The notes under the pieces were generated by a model. The model saw only the letters and a list, made by a program, of their open reading frames with translations. It had not been told where the DNA came from and made no database searches. From positions 24,679,456 to 24,743,455 of the forward strand of contig OZ024879.1 of NCBI GenBank assembly GCA_964017185.1: DNA of 64,000 nt, in the 5' to 3' direction. Source of the DNA: Rugalucina vietnamica. Taxonomy: Eukaryota; Mollusca; Bivalvia; Lucinida; Lucinidae. The position numbers and the translations under genes were made by a program. This document shows positions 22,727-33,849 of this stretch, piece by piece (position 1 is the stretch's first letter; each line of letters opens with the position of its first letter).

Positions 22727-24880
22727 GGGGTGCTCACACCACAGCGTATAGCGCCAACGTATGCCGACGTATGAGATATTTTGTCCATACGTTGGTGTAC
22801 GTTGCATACGTTCGGCATAAGTTTTGCATAAGTTAGGGGTACGCTACAATACGCTGGCATACGTTGTCGTACGTCGTGTACGCCCAGAAATTTTGTGCAT
22901 GCACAAAATTTTCAACGTATGCCGACGTACTGATAATACGTTACTCATAAGTTAGGCGTACGCAACGAATACGTTATGCATAAGTTCATGAACGTTACCT
23001 GTAAGTTACTCATACGTGCGCATACGTTGTCGTACGCCAAAGCTCACCTGGATTTTTGTTTAGCGTATGAGAAGCGTATGCATAACGCATTACCAACGTA
23101 CGAGTAGCGTGCTCGGAACGTACGCAGCGTATGTTAAACGTGCGAGGAACGTACTCAGCGTATGCACAACTTACACGTAGCGCATTGGTCAGCGTTCGGG
23201 ATTTTATGTATAAAATGGAAGGAATAGGGACTGTGTTCATGATTAAATAGCCACATGGAAGCATCAAAATAATATACTCGGCCAACAACAAATTGCACAA
23301 TAAATTGTATTCACTGTTGTATTATCCATTTAAGGATTAAAATTCAGATTTTAGCTTTCACTGGATGATGAAAAACATTAGGCTGTTTTAATGTCTGTGA
23401 AGCCCGAAGGGCTTCTCGGAGACATTAAAACAGCTTATGTTTTTCATCATCCAGTGAAAGCTAAAATCTGAATTTCAATACTTATATTTACATTTTATAT
23501 TGTCAATCAAGTATCAGATTTTTATTGCGCATATCACCGTTCATTTTCATGTTATTTGACATTAAATTCGACTTAACGTAATTTTGGAACAGCCCAAACG
23601 TCAAATTTTCGCGCTTAACGTCATGGCGATACGCGACCAACGTCACGACAACAAGAGTAAACAAACAACGTCACTGGATTGGTTTTGACGTCGTCCCGCC
23701 AATAGGCGTGGCCTCTGGATCACATGACTTAATGTTTTCCACTGGGAAATGAAGAACATCAAGAAAGATACTTTCATCTAGGGCGATTGCAATAAAAATG
23801 TAAATATTTGTTTGTAAGAACTGGATGCCTTCAAAGCTCATATTCGATGACCCTTTATAAAATTATCGACATATAAAGTATGAAAGATTTGTTGAATATT
23901 AAAGTCACCTTTTCAAAATATGCTTAATACAAAATCGAATATCAAAGGTAACTGAAGATTTAAGCAGGTAGATTCCACAATATGCTGGTTATTTTCAGTA
24001 CGTGTATATCGAATTATTACATTTTTGTAGAAATGAAAAGGTGTTGAGAAATTGTTATGGGAGACTTCCTTAGTTGTGAGAAGTGTTAAGATTGAAACAG
24101 AAACAGGCGCGAATCTTAAAAACGTTACCCTGGCATCATAATATATGTTTCTACTAGGTCTACTCAAGTAAGACAAGAATACAGGCAGTGCCAATTTGTT
24201 TGTTTCGATTTTGGTGTGCATGGAAGCTTAGTCACTAAAATACATGTATCGAATACGATGAACTATTGCACAATTAAGTATAGTTTATGAGTTCTATCAT
24301 GCAAGTTTTCAGCTCCAGTCAATTATTTGTCATTATTGATGATTTTGTCACTTTTGTTAAGTGACCCATAAACTCAGTTCCACCTAATTAGGAAATGATT
24401 CTTCTGAGAAACGATATAAGAAATTCACAAAATGCACCCGAAGAATCAGGTGTGTAGATTACTTTGGTCATTTTAATTTCCTTTTATTTATTTATTTTCC
24501 ATTTTTACTGGATATATGTTTGACTCCCTTTTTTGAAGAACGTCAAGTTCGTTAGAAGCACGATGTGCATACGTTTGGAATACGTCAGACGTACGTTGTT
24601 CATACGCTCCTAATAAGTCACGAACGCTATGCTAACTCTGGGCGCACGCTGTTATACGCTTTTATAAGTCATGATACGCCAGGGATACGTTATGAATAAG
24701 CTACTCATACGTTAGACATACGTTCCGTGCGCTAAGCATACGCTTTGCATACGTTCAGAGAGAGCATTTTCCAAATTTTTAACATAGAATGAACAACGTA
24801 TGACAACGTACAATAACGTACTGGGTGTTTTTTCATACGCTGCTCATACGTTGGCTAATACGTTGTGGTCTGAGCGGGCC
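22727..24880. mobile_element. TTAA-flanked TIR element with CATACGTT arrays, 2.15 kb
   Basis: TTAA lies at both edges (22723-22726, 24881-24884). The ends are inverted repeats with the shared pattern GCTCAxACCACAxCGTAT and CCAACGTATG. Next to each end lie long arrays of CATACGTT / AACGTATG units in both orientations (22745-23200 and 24560-24860). The interior contains a 136-bp near-perfect hairpin (23340-23475) and A+T-rich sequence. Frames at 23010-23300 and 23913-24221 are not recognisable proteins. TTAA duplication fits piggyBac or Kolobok, but no transposase is present. Confidence 0.78.
23340..23475. repeat. 136-bp near-perfect hairpin
   Basis: Arms of about 60 bp: AAATTCAGATTTTAGCTTTC opening the left arm and its complement closing the right, with few mismatches. 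A small inner stem GAAGCCC/GGGCTTC lies at the tip. Inside the TTAA element. Could be a foldback MITE or an ancient promoterless inverted repeat; function unknown. Confidence 0.85.
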
Positions 24881-24884
24881 TTAA

Positions 24885-25214
24885 GTTTACTAGGTCATCA
24901 GCATAATACAAGATGTGCCATATCAACACAAATATGTAGGTATCCCATAAACCGAAAGTTATCTTTTAACCTACAAGAATCAGCGTACAACATTAGTCAG
25001 TAATTGCTTAAAGCATGGCCATTGATGAGCGATTATTACTAGCCAATTACAATATTAATAAGAAAAACAGAAGTAATAGCGAGCAGAGCGAACATTTTCG
25101 TTATGTTGGTGAAAACAGCATGAGAAATATGATTTGCATTATTACCAGCTTTTACACGGAAATCTACAGTGGTTCAACGTTTGCTTTGAGCAATTTAAGT
25201 TATAATCTGTAGTA
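24885..25214. other. Non-coding stretch
   Basis: No recognised gene or repeat. Two short frames (24800-25003, 25015-25212) have no domain. Confidence 0.5.
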
Positions 25215-25403
25215 TGATAGCATAGGGTGAGTACTTGAATTCAGTGACAATGCCAATGATAGCATAGGGTGAGTACTTGAATTCAGTGACAATGCCAATG
25301 ATAGCATAGGGTGAGTACTTGAATTCAGTGACAATGCCAATGATAGCATAGGGTGAGTACTTGAATTCAGTGACAATGCCAATGATAGCATAGGGTGAGT
25401 ACT
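25215..25403. repeat. 42-bp minisatellite, left block (~4.5 units)
   Basis: Unit TGATAGCATAGGGTGAGTAC followed by TTGAATTCAGTGACAATGCC and AA, 42 bp, essentially identical between copies. The array is continued at 28224-28473; the intervening 2.8 kb is an insertion. Since 42 is a multiple of three, open frames run through it (14-residue repeats such as STHPMLSLALSLNS on the minus strand) without implying a protein. Confidence 0.92.
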
Positions 25404-28223
25404 CCCAGCAGACATCTGACGTCGGTTGGACGTCCGATAGACGTCAGACTCCGACGTCATAATGACGTTGGATTTAGGTTGATTTTGAAAGTTTGTTTGA
25501 CGTCAAAAACAGACGTCATTCTGACGTCAGAAAAACAACGTTGGTTTGATGTCTCAAATGTGACGTCATAATGACGTTGGGGTTAGGTTGATTTTGAAAG
25601 TTTGTTTGACGTCAAAAACAGACGTAAATCTGACGTGCTAAAACCGATATCGTGAATGTAATTATAATTAACATTCTGAAATCCTGAAGTGGATTCAGAA
25701 GTGCGGTGATGCACTATTGTTATTCCCTTTCACTCCTTTTTTTTTTTTTTTTTTTTTTTTTTCCTGGGCAAGACCAGTACTATGAGGTTGTCTGGTTGGT
25801 TTTTGTTGTCCCGGGAGCACCCGAAGGCTCAACCGAGTAGAAGGTTGTTTTTGTTGTTGTTGTTTTTTAGGAGAAGCCCGGGATCGAACCTTTCACTCCT
25901 TTGATAGAGTTATTCGGGATATACTAAATGTTTAAGATGTTAAATCACTCTGATGTTGCAATGGTATACCTTATTTATGTCAAATTTTATTGCTATATGG
26001 TGCTAAAACAAATAAGACATTAGTGTAAATAATAAGACTATTGTGAACAATCAATAATTTAAAATGAAGAAATAAGTATTAAAATATACAAATTTCATTT
26101 TCGTCTTAATAGAAGGTTTAATAATTTAGTGAAAGACTTTATTTTGATTAACAAATAATTATTTTTTCTAAATTAAGCATGGTGGGCGAAATATGTGATT
26201 TCCGATACGAGACCTAGATATGACTTTTTTAAAAGTGGCAATGTTGAAATTATTATTTGAATTTGATTTTGTTACATAATTTGAGCAAGAAATTATGTCA
26301 GTTCAAGGGCAGCTAACTCTGTCGACATATGACGTTAGACTTACGTTTGAATCCGGCGTCATTTCGACGTCATATCAATACGTCCACTGACGTCAGGACT
26401 GGACGTCAGGTTGACGTTGATTATTGGTTTTATTATATACCTACCAAAAATAACCATTGATACTACCCATTTTCCGAGACAAAAATACGGAATCTTGTAT
26501 CACCACACTGTCCTGATACGATTCCGTATCACCATCCTCCATTTTTTACCCAACAATATAAAATCCAGCACCTAAAGCCGGCATCTAAATCTGAATGACA
26601 ACCAGAGTAATTTCTATTTTAATTTATAAAACAACAACTGTTTCAGAAGTTAAAGAGGTTCGCTTGTCATCAAAGCAACATAATTAACAATAAATTAACG
26701 ACTTTTCTAGCTTTGACGTAAGAACTGGCACAATGTTACGTCATCAAAGATTTGACGCAACATCGTATGGTACGTCGTCATAACGTCGCAAATTTACGAT
26801 TTGAATTCTTGTGGCTGATTACTTTTGTAGGTATATAATAAACGCGTTATTACTCCGACTCGCGTGATCTGGTCTTTCCTGGCGCAGCTACGAGACGTGA
26901 TCCGACCCATCAGATCAAGTTACTGAAGTTCTCCGACTCGCGTGATCTGGTCTTTCCTGGCGCAGCTACGAGACGTGATCCGACCCATCAGATCAAGTTA
27001 CTGAAGTAATAATGAGTATGTATGACGTAGTGACCAAAATACAACCAATATCCGACGTCAAGTTGACGTCAGATGCCTGCTGGGGACGTGTTTTTCGTAT
27101 ATGTCGTCAGAGTTAGCTGCCCTTAAACTGACATAATTTCTTACACATATTATGTAATAATATCAAATTCAAATAATAATTTCAACCTTGCCACTTAAAA
27201 GTTATATCTGAGTCTCGTATGGGAAATCCCATATTTCGCTCTCATGCTTAATTAATGTAGAAAAAATGATTATTTATTAATCAAAATAAAGTCTTTCACT
27301 AAATTATCAAACTTTCAATTAAGATGAAAATAAAATTTGTATGTTTTAATATTTATTTCACCATTTTAAATAATTATTTGTTCAGAATAATCTTATTTCT
27401 CACACTAATGTCTTATTGGTTTTAGCACCATAAAGCAATAAAATTTTGCTTAAATAAGATGTATCATTAATATCTTGAACATTGTGTATGTCCCGAAAAA
27501 CTATATCAAAGGAGTGAAACCTAAACCATCCTTCCGGTTGAGCCTTCGGGTGCTCCCGGAACAACAAACCCACAAAAAAAAACAACCTCCTATAGTACTG
27601 GTCTCGCCCAGGAAAAAAAAAGGAGTGAAAGGGACTATCAAAAGTGCATCACTGCTCTTCTGAATCCACTGTTATTCAAAAATGCGAAAAAATATACACC
27701 TTAAACTATTTATATGACATTAATTCAAACGTCGTTTTTAGGACGTCAGATTGACGTCAGCTTTCAGACGTTAAACCGACGTTGGCTTTAGCACGTCAGA
27801 TTGACGTCTAGTTTTGACAACAAACAAACTTTCAAAATCAACCTTACTCCAACGTTATTATGACGTTGGAGTCTGACGTCAAACTGACGTCCAACGGACG
27901 TCAAATGTCTGCTGGAAGTAACATAGAAAAACAGAAAAAAGAAAGAAAGAAAGCAAAAGAAACACACGAAACGAATGATCTGATTTTACCCAAAGTGAAG
28001 TTTCATTAATTTGCACACCACACATGGTCAGAAGTGGTCTAAATCACGTCTTGATTACGAGGTCTAACTGACGAACTAGTTGGACGTCAAAACAACGTCC
28101 AATCCAGACGTCCAAAAGACGTCAGGAAATGACGTCTGATAGACGTTGGAAATTGGTTATATCACGTCGCGACCAAAATATAACCAATATCTGACGTCGA
28201 ACAGACGTCAGGTGCCTGCTGGG
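25404..28223. mobile_element. GACGTCA-rich inverted-repeat element inside the minisatellite
   Basis: Starts CCCAGCAGACATCTGACGTC and ends GACGTCAGGTGCCTGCTGGG. The host minisatellite reads straight across with only CT repeated. Internally, 25404-26335 is repeated inverted at about 27091-27917 (arms of about 0.83-0.93 kb, clearly diverged), ending in another CTGCTGG at 27917. A further end-like CTGCTGGG lies at 27078-27087. Arrays of GACGTCA-type units lie next to each end. The content is therefore at least two related elements, one inverted, fused or nested. No transposase motif was found; the arms include A/T-rich sequence and a CTTTCACTCC-flanked T run. Confidence 0.75.
26853..27008. repeat. 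Perfect 78-bp tandem duplication
   Basis: Two consecutive copies of CTCCGACTCGCGTGATCTGG...AAGTTACTGAAGT, period 78 bp, in the centre of the inverted-repeat element. The pair is itself bounded by TTATTACT and AGTAATAA. Confidence 0.9.
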
Positions 28224-28473
28224 CTTGAATTGAGTGACAATGCCAATGATAGCATAGGGTGAGTACTTGAATTGAGTGACAATGCCAATGATAGCATAGG
28301 GTGAGTACTTGAATTCAGTGACAATGCCAATGATAGCATAGGGTGAGTACTTGAATTCAGTGACAATGCCAATGATAGCATAGGGTGAGTACTTGAATTC
28401 AGTGACAATGCCAATGATAGCATAGGGTGAGTACTTGAATTCAGTGACAATGCCAATGATAGCGTATTTGTGA
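28224..28473. repeat. 42-bp minisatellite, right block (~6 units)
   Basis: Continues the array of 25215-25403. The first two units carry GAATTGAGTG instead of GAATTCAGTG, a variant absent from the left block. Confidence 0.92.
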
Positions 28474-28663
28474 CCTCGGACATTAACATTCATGTCCACC
28501 GAGAATGATTCCACTAGAAAATACTTTTTATGCATTTATTTATTTATTAAGTTAACTAATTCTTATTTAACGAAGTAGAAGCGTCTGTTAGAACTGATCA
28601 AACTCGTGTGACTAAATCTGGACGAGATTCAGACCACTCCAAAAACTTGTACTTTCTTATCTT

Positions 28664-28979
28664 AAAAAGGTACAAGTAGGCAAAGATCAGGAAAAGGCGC
28701 AATCAGAAAAAGATTCCCACTCCAAAAACCGAGGTGGGAAAAAACCAAACTAACAATCAGGTACTTTATTTATACCATGAAACATATCGTAAGCCGAATG
28801 AGCAGCTATTTTCCCAATAGGTGGCCACTCAGTTACCTTAACTTAACTAAAAATATGAAAACATACATAAGGTGCCAACAGCACAAAAAAATTTAAACAC
28901 CAAGACATAAAACAAAAAGAACCACTACAGAATTATCGACTTGGAACGATCAGTAACACAAAGTTACTGGCGGGCTTAA
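28664..28979 (-). repeat. Dispersed family R, inverted copy
   Basis: Reverse complement of the 33850 copy from its 3' end (AAAAGGTACAAGTAGGCAAA) to TTACTGGCGGGCTTAAA. The first ~45 bp of the family are missing. Clearly the same subfamily as 33850 and 62790. Confidence 0.82.
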
Positions 28980-29921
28980 ATTGTAATAGTCATAGTTGGG
29001 AGTATTGTGTTGATACTGCCAAAAGGAGCGCGACACTCATACCGGTTATAGAATAAATAATGTACTTAATCCTAATGCAAAATCTTTCGAATGAAAGAAA
29101 AAGGTATAACCGAAGCCCACACCTCAGGTCCATGTCTAATACATGGATAGAAACGTAAGAATCGCTTATACAATGAGATACGAGTGACGGTCAACTGATG
29201 ACCTTCGGTATCGAAGAGTTGTGGTAGATAGAGATAGGAAAATACAAACACTGATTGCAAGCAATCCCTGAGCACTGGTTGGGAGCGTACAGTACACCCG
29301 ACCTGATGTCCCGAACTGTACAGTGGACTGATCCTTGTTCCGCGATGTCGGGTAAGTTGCAGCATTGTTTATTTTTGTGTTTTAAAATAAGTAATCAATA
29401 GAGTATCAGCTTCATACCAGTAGTTCGAGAAGCAAAAATAAAGGGCTTTTCGAAATGCTACTTTAATTTTCTAACATTGGTACGATTCTCTTCATTTTCA
29501 CATTTTTGGCTCAGAAAATCATTATCCTACTTTCGATTTCGAAGCCGGATGCACCGGCACCATTTCATCGATATTTGACACTAGCCTGACATGAAACAGT
29601 TGTAATTGCATTACAAATACATGTACTTAATGATGTATTTCGGTCCAGCTATTATTAATATTTCTACACACAATGCCGTGTAAGGGCAATTATTTTCAAA
29701 CAGTAATCAAGAGGGGTCAAAAACTGTTTAGTATCGCGTGTCGCAAAAACGTTTGCCAGTGCTGTATGGGATGTACCGATCATGCTGTATGGCGTGTACT
29801 GAATAAACTATTAAGCGGCATCGATGTTTTTGTAGGAAAATCTTCAAATACATTTATAAAAACCTCTCTGAAATATGGAATTTTGACAACACACTATTCT
29901 TATGTTTCCAACTACAACTGG

Positions 29922-29923
<2 letters not shown>
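28980..29923. other. Non-coding stretch with a small dispersed repeat
   Basis: About 29262-29350 (CCTGAGCACTGGTTGGGAGC ... ACTGTACAGTGGACTGATCC ... TGTTCCG) is repeated inverted at 39868-39962. Otherwise no gene recognised. Confidence 0.55.

Positions 29924-29980
<57 letters not shown>
29924..29980. repeat. (CT)n microsatellite
   Basis: About 28 CT dinucleotides. The Ser-Leu run in the overlapping open frame (29673-30206) is this repeat translated. Confidence 0.95.
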
Positions 29981-29981
<1 letters not shown>

Positions 29982-30666
29982 AATCTTATCACGGCAACTT
30001 GTATTTCATTTCTGTCACCATCGAGCATGTTCCTACCATATGCGCCCTTCGTAAAAATAAATTGCATAAAATTAAGCGGTGTGCATGAGATCGCAAACTC
30101 ACATGCAACGCATCCGGGGTCACTATTTCACTGTGTCACATATGTATGCTACGTAAGCACTGTTGCTCCAAGTACTAGTATTCCTTGTTGCTTTTTATCA
30201 TTGTAAATTTTACGACTGAGGTGTCACGTGACTTGTGTGAAAGTCGGTTTAACATGGGTTCGCTTATTTAGCAAAATAAAAGTGTTAAGACTTTACGAAA
30301 AATCATGAAACTGTTTGTGTGATTAAATATGGATATACTCTTTATTGGAATACCCTTTGAAAGAGATAAGATGTTTTTCATTTGTTGATTTAGAGACAAA
30401 CTTCATCAACATTATATAACAAAATAACTATTGACATTTTGTCCAACTAACAATGCCCTGGAGGCCTTAAGTATTCATATGATATTGTGAATGCTAACTG
30501 AACAGCTGAACAAAAGGTGCTGATCGAAAAATCGTCACGCATGAGTGCACATCTTAATACTGGTGCCCGTCCTATATCTCTGGATACCGGCAGTATTAAA
30601 TTCACGCTGTGACATTCGGTTTGCTACAAATAATTCTGGCGAGCGGTATAGTTCCCGACGGCCAAA
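29981..30666. other. Non-coding stretch, probably ending in the LINE A2 5' UTR
   Basis: No gene recognised. The 5' end of LINE A2 must lie somewhere here, because its ORF1 starts at 30667. A1 is truncated and cannot define the boundary, and no target duplication matching the A2 3' flank (TGTAAACCTATC) was found. Confidence 0.5.
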
Positions 30667-32811
30667 ATGCAGTCTACGGCCTCGTCGCCTAGGGAATATA
30701 TGGAGCTTACTCCTACAACGTTTGTGAATAGTAACAATGAGGTTACTGACGTGAAAGTGCCGTACAATCCAGAGCAAGACTCTCAAAACTCTTATATCCC
30801 AAACGGCCAAACACGATACTGCGAGCAACTGGATAGTACCCCTAATTCTCAACCAGATACGCAAATCGAAAATGAATCTGGGTATGATATGGATAACTAC
30901 TCTGACTACAGCAGTGAAGTCAAGAAAACATTTAAACTGTACAAAAGTCTCCCTAAAGAGATGTTCATTAGTAGGCTGGTTGTGTTGTGTTCGTCGAATG
31001 AGGTTAAACTTGATAGCCTACGCACAAGCCTCCTCGATGTTCTGAAAGAGGATGACGATTTCCCATATGGGCTTCAGGCAGAGCCAAAACGACGACTTCA
31101 TACCAGAAATGGCGATAGCGTAGCAGTTAAACTGGCACACGACGTCCATGCGCTAGCCAGTGTAATAGAGGGTGCTGACTACTCTGAAATAAAAGACCTT
31201 TTCAGTGTTGGTAAAGGTAGCGGCAGACAGCCGTCGGTCCCCTGTACACCGAGCAGGGGAGCGAAATCTCGAGATGATCCGTCTGAGAATAAAGTCCTTA
31301 TGCAAGAGATTTCTATGCTGAGGGCTGAAATGTTGAACATGAAGCAAATTCACACTGGTGCTGAGAAACTTCGTTCTGAACAAATTAACTCCCTTCAAAA
31401 ATCGTTCACTGCAATAAAAGCCGATATGCAGTCTCTCACAGAGCATGTCAAGTATAACATTAACTCCATTAAACTTGGAATTGAAAGAATTGAATCTGAC
31501 AAGTGTTCTGGTATCATACAAGTTAAAAATGAATTGCGCACATTAAAAAATACTGTGAAGGGTATACAAGATTCTGTCGACAATTTCGAGGGTTTATATA
31601 CTAATAGTCAAGGTGCACGTGCATCTAAAAGGCAGAAAAGCCATCAACCCAAGGCTTCAAGTGAACAGAATGAACATTCTGGCGGGAACACACTTCTTAA
31701 TAATAACTCTAAAAATAATAACCGCAAATCATTCTCGGCGGAGCTATACACGGGTCAAATTGCTACAAATTATACTAATAACCTGGGACTATCAGTCGCT
31801 GAAACCAATGTCTCCAGCGATCCTGTCAGTGATGCCTCTTGCACAGGTCAAATAGCAGAAACTAATGGTTACAATATGAATTGTAATGAACTTGGTGATG
31901 GCTACAGACAGAAAGACAATATTGATGGTACAGAACAGCAGACAGATCATATAAGTTCTGCTGCTGAGTATGGCGTTCACGCGACCGGTCAATATTATCA
32001 GGTTAATCAACCCCCAGTAGCTGCATATCAAATGAACATGTTGCATGGAGGTCATCAGCCTCTGCATAATGGTTTTGGGGTTTCTATGCAACAGGTTATG
32101 CCTGACCGAGTGAATGTTGCGCAGCAGCAGAATTTACATGTACATGTAGGTGCAAATATGAACACAAATACACATAATGGACAGTCAACTACATTGATGT
32201 GCGATGATAATCAATTCAATGGTAACATGAATCCAATGCAAACAAACAGCTCGGCTAGTTATGATCAGGTTACAGCTGGCCCGGTTTCTTACGATGCGCA
32301 CGTGGGTAGTAGACAGAATGATGATGCTATAAATGATAGGTCTAATGATAATGATAATGGTTTGAGTTTAGCAGATGGCACGGTGGGTGCAATAGGTATC
32401 GTTACGCATAAGGAGACCGAATCGTTAGATGTTTGTGTTGAGGATGATGATGATGAGGACTTTACTGAGTATATCAGACGGCCTCCAAAGCGGTTCTATA
32501 TTGGGGGTTTTACTGCCGATGTTAGCACGCAGAAAATATTTAGATATATAAACAAACGCGGTCCAACTGTAACCTGGATCAGAGCGTGGCCTAGTAAACG
32601 TAATCCGAACAGTGCGATAATTCGCTTGAATGTTGTTGATAACCATGCTAGTTCTATTCTGCTCGATAAGAGCTTTTGGCCAAAGGGTGTAATTTGTAGG
32701 CCATGGAAAAATAGACAATCTAGATATCAAAACGCAGGGTTTAGGTCTCAGCAGACATACATGCAAGGTAGATCCGATTTTGATGAGTATACCTCGGAAG
32801 AACGTCTTTAA
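30667..32811 (+). CDS. LINE A2 ORF1 protein (RNA-binding, coiled coil + RRM-like)
   Basis: A 714-codon frame with a good start context (CCAAAATGC). By role, LINE ORF1 proteins bind element RNA and form the ribonucleoprotein needed for retrotransposition. The N-terminal ~100 residues are polar and acidic. About residues 200-315 are rich in K/E/L heptad-like sequence and probably form a coiled coil. About residues 320-575 are low complexity (N, Q, G, M, H rich). After an acidic run VEDDDDEDFTEYI comes a C-terminal block at about 607-680 (RFYIGGFTADVS, TWIRAWPSKRNPNSA, FWPKGVICRPWK) that resembles the RRM-like domain of LINE ORF1 proteins. No CCHC knuckle was seen. The A1 remnant of this end has a stop; this copy has none. 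Assignment rests on position before an APE-RT frame and the C-terminal motif. Confidence 0.85.
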   Translation: MQSTASSPREYMELTPTTFVNSNNEVTDVKVPYNPEQDSQNSYIPNGQTRYCEQLDSTPNSQPDTQIENESGYDMDNYSDYSSEVKKTFKLYKSLPKEMFISRLVVLCSSNEVKLDSLRTSLLDVLKEDDDFPYGLQAEPKRRLHTRNGDSVAVKLAHDVHALASVIEGADYSEIKDLFSVGKGSGRQPSVPCTPSRGAKSRDDPSENKVLMQEISMLRAEMLNMKQIHTGAEKLRSEQINSLQKSFTAIKADMQSLTEHVKYNINSIKLGIERIESDKCSGIIQVKNELRTLKNTVKGIQDSVDNFEGLYTNSQGARASKRQKSHQPKASSEQNEHSGGNTLLNNNSKNNNRKSFSAELYTGQIATNYTNNLGLSVAETNVSSDPVSDASCTGQIAETNGYNMNCNELGDGYRQKDNIDGTEQQTDHISSAAEYGVHATGQYYQVNQPPVAAYQMNMLHGGHQPLHNGFGVSMQQVMPDRVNVAQQQNLHVHVGANMNTNTHNGQSTTLMCDDNQFNGNMNPMQTNSSASYDQVTAGPVSYDAHVGSRQNDDAINDRSNDNDNGLSLADGTVGAIGIVTHKETESLDVCVEDDDDEDFTEYIRRPPKRFYIGGFTADVSTQKIFRYINKRGPTVTWIRAWPSKRNPNSAIIRLNVVDNHASSILLDKSFWPKGVICRPWKNRQSRYQNAGFRSQQTYMQGRSDFDEYTSEERL

Positions 32812-32872
32812 GAAATCTTATTTATACGAAGTACATAGCTACAGTACCTTAATCTTTTCTTAACCTAATAAT

Positions 32873-33849
32873 ATGGGTTATCTAAGAAGTGAACAAAATT
32901 TAAGTTTCCTTACATGGAATGCGACTGGCATAATGTCTAGTTGTTCTTACTTATGTGATATTTTAAACAAATGGTCGATAGACATATGCGGTGTCTCTGA
33001 ACACTGGTTGTACGAAAAAGATCTGTACTTCCTTGACTGTATTGATAAGATGTACAGAAGTCACGCTGTTTGCGATAGTGGTCTAAATGCGCCGAGTGCA
33101 CGGCGAGTAGGCAAGGGTGGCGTTGCTATATTTTGGCACAAGCGTCTTGATGACCAAGTGTCGCCTCTACTTATTGACGAAGATAGAATAGTTGGTATAC
33201 AACTAGAAATTTTTCCATCAGAATACATCTTTGTTTTCCAGGTGTATCTTCCCTGTAGTAATTATTCTATTGCAGAATACCGTGATTATTTAGAAAAACT
33301 AAATGAATACATACAACTTTACTCTGTGCGGGGAACAGTTATAATTATGGGTGATTTCAACGCTAATTTATCTTCGAATAAACATTATGGGCGTTTTGAT
33401 AGTAGAAGCAGAGATTTTGGTTGCTTTTTGAATTCCAATAACTACATTGCTACAAACACACTTGATATCTGTAGAGGTGCGGCTTCAACCTTTGTTTCAT
33501 ATGATGGTCAATCTGAGTCGTTAATAGACCATTTTGTATTGCCTATAGAAAAAATGTATATGGTTCAAGACTGTGCTATACTTGATGATGATATGCTTAA
33601 TGTTTCACGGCATAGGCCCGTTTTTTGTTCTATTTTGTGCCCACAGTTCCATTTTGCCGATGTTAATGTCATTAAGAACCGTATTAACTGGAAAAAAGTG
33701 AATACTGATATGATTGATCAATACCAAACAGTATTATCCAATGATTCTTCTCTAGCAGGCATTGTTAATACCGAACAAATCGACAATCATTTTATTGATA
33801 CGTCATATCAAACAATAACAAAATGTTTAAAATCTGCTTCAGAAAAATG
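32873..33849 (+). pseudogene. LINE A2 ORF2, part 1 (APE endonuclease)
   Basis: Begins with ATG 61 bp after the ORF1 stop: MGYLRSEQNLSFLTWNATGI. Endonuclease signatures are FLTWNATGI, CGVSEHWL, MGDFNANL and SLIDHFVLP. It continues through HRPVFCSILCPQFHF to KSASEK, where the family R insertion introduces TGA (33848-33850). No indel disrupts the frame before that point, unlike A1. Confidence 0.9.

Noticed and set aside
25200-28535. Repeat protein or CRISPR-like array
   Set aside because: 42-bp units are directly tandem without spacers, and the frames are by-products of the unit length. The host is a eukaryote.
29673-30206. 177-codon frame
   Set aside because: Its core is the (CT)n array; no domain on either side.
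31153-31521. Minus-strand frames within LINE A2 ORF1 and ORF2
   Set aside because: Shadows of the coding strand of the retrotransposon.
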